Shown here piece by piece: positions 61,365 to 64,000 of a stretch of DNA of 64,000 bases; the stretch's first letter is position 1; every line of letters begins with the position of its first letter. The notes under the pieces were generated by a model. The model saw nothing but the letters and a program-made list of their open reading frames with translations. It made no database searches and was not told where the DNA came from. Location of the stretch: NCBI RefSeq assembly GCF_035594125.1, contig NC_087157.1, positions 2,672,501 to 2,736,500 of the forward strand, in the 5' to 3' direction. The position numbers were made by a program, and so were the translations under genes. The DNA comes from Scylla paramamosain (taxonomy: Eukaryota; Arthropoda; Malacostraca; Decapoda; Portunidae).

Positions 61365-62161
61365 CATGGTGCTTTGATGAGTGTGAAATAAATGTGAGGT
61401 AATGACGTCATGTTATTCTTTAGTTCCTCCATCTTCTTCCCCTCACCATAACTCCTTTCCTCCTCTTTCAAAAGGCATCATAACCTTTACCACATAGTGT
61501 CATTGAGGCACTACTACCATCCTCCTCCTCCTCCTCCTCCTCCTCCTGTGACCCCTCTCAGTGGATGTACGAGTAAACTGGCCCTCCCTCGCCGCCCATC
61601 CTCCCTCTCACCCTCCCTCCTCGTTACAGTGTTGTTTGGTCCTTCGGGGAGGTAGTGTCGAGGGAGAAGTGTAGATGTGCTGCGTGTATGCCTGAGCTGT
61701 GCGTGATAGTCTTTGTTGCTAGTAGTTGGCATTGTGAAACAGTGTTTTCGTAAAGTGTTTGTGAAACACAAAAAATTCACTGACATATGTTGACATATAT
61801 GGATGACAACTTCATTACAACTCATTGCCGCGTGGCTAATAATTAAAGTGTTTTTCTACATTTAATTCTATTCTTTAATGAAAAATTCAGCATTAGTGTT
61901 TATTTCCACTCATTCTGTTGGCTGTAGAGTCAAGTGGGAGCCTCGCCAGTGTAGAAGCCTTAATCAAGACTGGTCTGGTCTCGGCTGCTGCTGCTAGGGC
62001 TGAATACTTCTCCCAGCCTGGTGTATTACCACCACGCCCTGATGGCTGGCGGTGACGCACGCCTTCTGAGGGGAGTGCACGCCCCGGTGGTAACAGCGTG
62101 ACTCACGATAACAACTATGGTGCTTTGTAATGAACGTGTATCACATGAAGATAAGCCTCTT

Positions 62162-62215
62162 TTGGGTGTGGGTAAGGTTATATTAGGTTAGGTTAGATTA
62201 GATTATGTTAAGTTT
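62162..62215. repeat. Short TTAGG/TTAGA-like run
   Basis: Two to three TTAGG units followed by TTAGA and TTATG variants. TTAGG is the arthropod telomere unit, but this run is far too short to call telomeric. Confidence 0.4.
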
Positions 62216-62319
62216 ACCTCAATTAGTTTTAACTTATCTTAGTTTACAACGAAAATAACAAGGTTGGCTGATCTTATGTGATTCGTTAACATTGCGCTGC
62301 CTCGGACACCCTTGTTTAG

Positions 62320-62430
<111 letters not shown>

Positions 62431-62574
62431 AATTATATTCACTTGTTATCCTGTTTGTTTGCGAAATGGAGTGTTTGGATGGAAGGGTGACTGAACGAAG
62501 CCTTCATTGTGGTGTGGTGGCGGTGGTGACGTGGTGATGCTTGCCCAGGGTGGTGGACGGATATGCTGGCTATC

Positions 62575-62680
<106 letters not shown>

Positions 62681-62968
62681 AGCTTTTATTTTTGGAGAGT
62701 AATTATTTGCGATGTTGAATGAAGAACTGAAGGAATGAAGGTGAGGAGTGTGGGGGATTGCAGGATGAGCACGCCTGGGGTGGGAAAGAGGAGACGCAAT
62801 GACGGCGGTGATGGTGATAGTGGCATGGTAATGGTGGCAGTGGTGCGGGTGAAGTGATCGTAGTGTTAGTTCCGATAATTGAACGAAAGCACGTGTTTTT
62901 GTTGGCATTTTTATTACTATTTTATCACTACATAAGTATAGAAATGATGTTCGATAGCAATTAAAAGA

Positions 62969-62971
<3 letters not shown>

Positions 62972-63054
<83 letters not shown>
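62972..63054. repeat. (GA)n microsatellite
   Basis: About 41 GA units. The stretch 63,055-63,710 is unique, with a (TTCC)n at 63,296-63,318. Confidence 0.95.
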
Positions 63055-63056
<2 letters not shown>

Positions 63057-63858
63057 AACAATTTCAGGACACGATGAAGTGAAGTGAAAGAACGATAGTC
63101 AGTTAATTAGGCCGGATGGAAGTGATGCTATTTACGGTACATACTTATAAGGTACATACTTACTTACCTTCTCTCTTTTTACCTCTCACCCTCATCGTTC
63201 TCTCGTCACCCGTTTCTCTTCCTGTGTCTACATGCCTTCCATCACCTTAGCGTTTCATTCCTTTCACACACTTTCTCCCTCCCCACACTCTATCTTCCTT
63301 CCTTCCTTCCTTCCTTCCTCCACCCTTTCAACAACTCCCCCCCATGTCTCCTCCTCTTTCCATTCGTACATCTCCAGACGCAACTATTTTACGATGCACA
63401 AACTCGAATTTCTTCTTCCTCCTCTTCCTTCTGTACATCAATGCTTTTGTGTGTAAGGGAGTGGAAAAACTTGGGGATCACTACGTTAGAAAAGAGCGAC
63501 AGCCGGCTGCTTAAGTGCTGACAAGCTGGCATTAGGGGAGTGAGAGGCGCCTGATACTGTGCTGATAGTGCAGAATTACTACATCAGGAAGGAATAGACT
63601 TGTGTGGTTCGTAGCTTCCCTCAATGATGGAGAAAGTGTTGACTGGAGAGAAGAGGCGTGGAGTCATTGCAGGTTAATGGTTTTAATTGTTAAGCCATGG
63701 AAGTTGGTTTGTTTATTTATTATTTATTTATTTATTTATTTGTTTGTTTTTTTTTTGTTTATTCATGATTTCTTCGTTCTGTCGTTTTTGTATTCGTTTG
63801 GGTGGCTATGTGTAACTTTTTAATTTTTTATATATATATTTTTTTGTTTTATACTTGG

Positions 63859-63861
<3 letters not shown>

Positions 63862-63900
<39 letters not shown>

Positions 63901-63949
63901 CATTACGAGCTTGACTCAGCGCTGTGAAAATATTAATAGGTAAACACCA

Positions 63950-64000
<51 letters not shown>
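63862..64000. repeat. Two (CA)n microsatellites at the window edge
   Basis: CA runs at 63,862-63,896 and 63,952-64,000, separated by 55 unique bases. The second continues beyond the window. Confidence 0.95.

Noticed and set aside
62162..62215. Telomeric repeat
   Set aside because: There are only two or three TTAGG units with variants, which is consistent with chance or a tiny interstitial run.

Overview
This window looks like nuclear DNA from an arthropod, most likely a decapod crustacean and perhaps a crab. That is inference. It rests on the very high density of long GA/CT, GT/CA and AT microsatellites, an arthropod-type profilin gene with introns, and a mix of decayed CR1-, Jockey- and RTE-like LINEs, a Penelope-like element, a Ty3/gypsy relic, Tc1/pogo/hAT DNA elements and tRNA-derived SINEs. 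There is no bacterial-style gene organisation, no rRNA and no CRISPR array.

Layout. Bases 1-33,000 are mostly non-coding: about thirty GA/CT arrays, many GT/CA, AT and triplet arrays, and short unique spacers. Inside this part are an antisense CR1-type LINE tail (9.4-9.7 kb), a Ty3/gypsy gag-protease relic (10.98-11.85 kb), an antisense Jockey-like RT relic (12.8-13.25 kb), a TATA/CCAAT promoter-like stretch (28.47-28.7 kb) and a sense CR1-type LINE (30.4-32.15 kb) split by AT arrays.

Bases about 33,200-57,000 are AT-richer and have about a third of the GA/CT array density. This part holds the only real protein-coding signals. One is two exons of a secreted serpin on + (33,365-33,521 and 33,790-33,954), broken by a stop one base before the next donor. 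The other is an intact two-exon profilin gene on - (56,644-56,470 and 55,686-55,484; 125 aa). Around them lie many transposon relics: a Tc1-type miniature element (36.5-37.3 kb), a pogo/Tigger-type miniature element (38.8-39.4 kb), a Jockey-like RT (39.8-40.4 kb), two RTE-like LINE tails in opposite orientation around a triplet array (40.8-42.6 kb), a Tc1 transposase relic (45.4-46.7 kb), a hAT miniature element with an 8-bp target duplication (47.4-47.7 kb), further LINE fragments (48.3-48.5 and 50.0-51.2 kb) and a Penelope-like element with GIY-YIG remains (52.3-54.4 kb).

Bases 57,000-64,000 return to the microsatellite-rich type and contain a candidate profilin promoter, a tRNA-derived SINE (58.2-58.5 kb) and a hAT end (60.4 kb).

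The genes do not form a pathway. Profilin is a housekeeping actin regulator, and the serpin is an incomplete secreted protease-inhibitor gene. No new enzymatic or defence system is evident. The most interesting signals are structural: recurrent inverted GA/CT pairs able to form long hairpins, an AT microsatellite that appears to have grown from LINE codons, and nested or mirrored transposon fragments.
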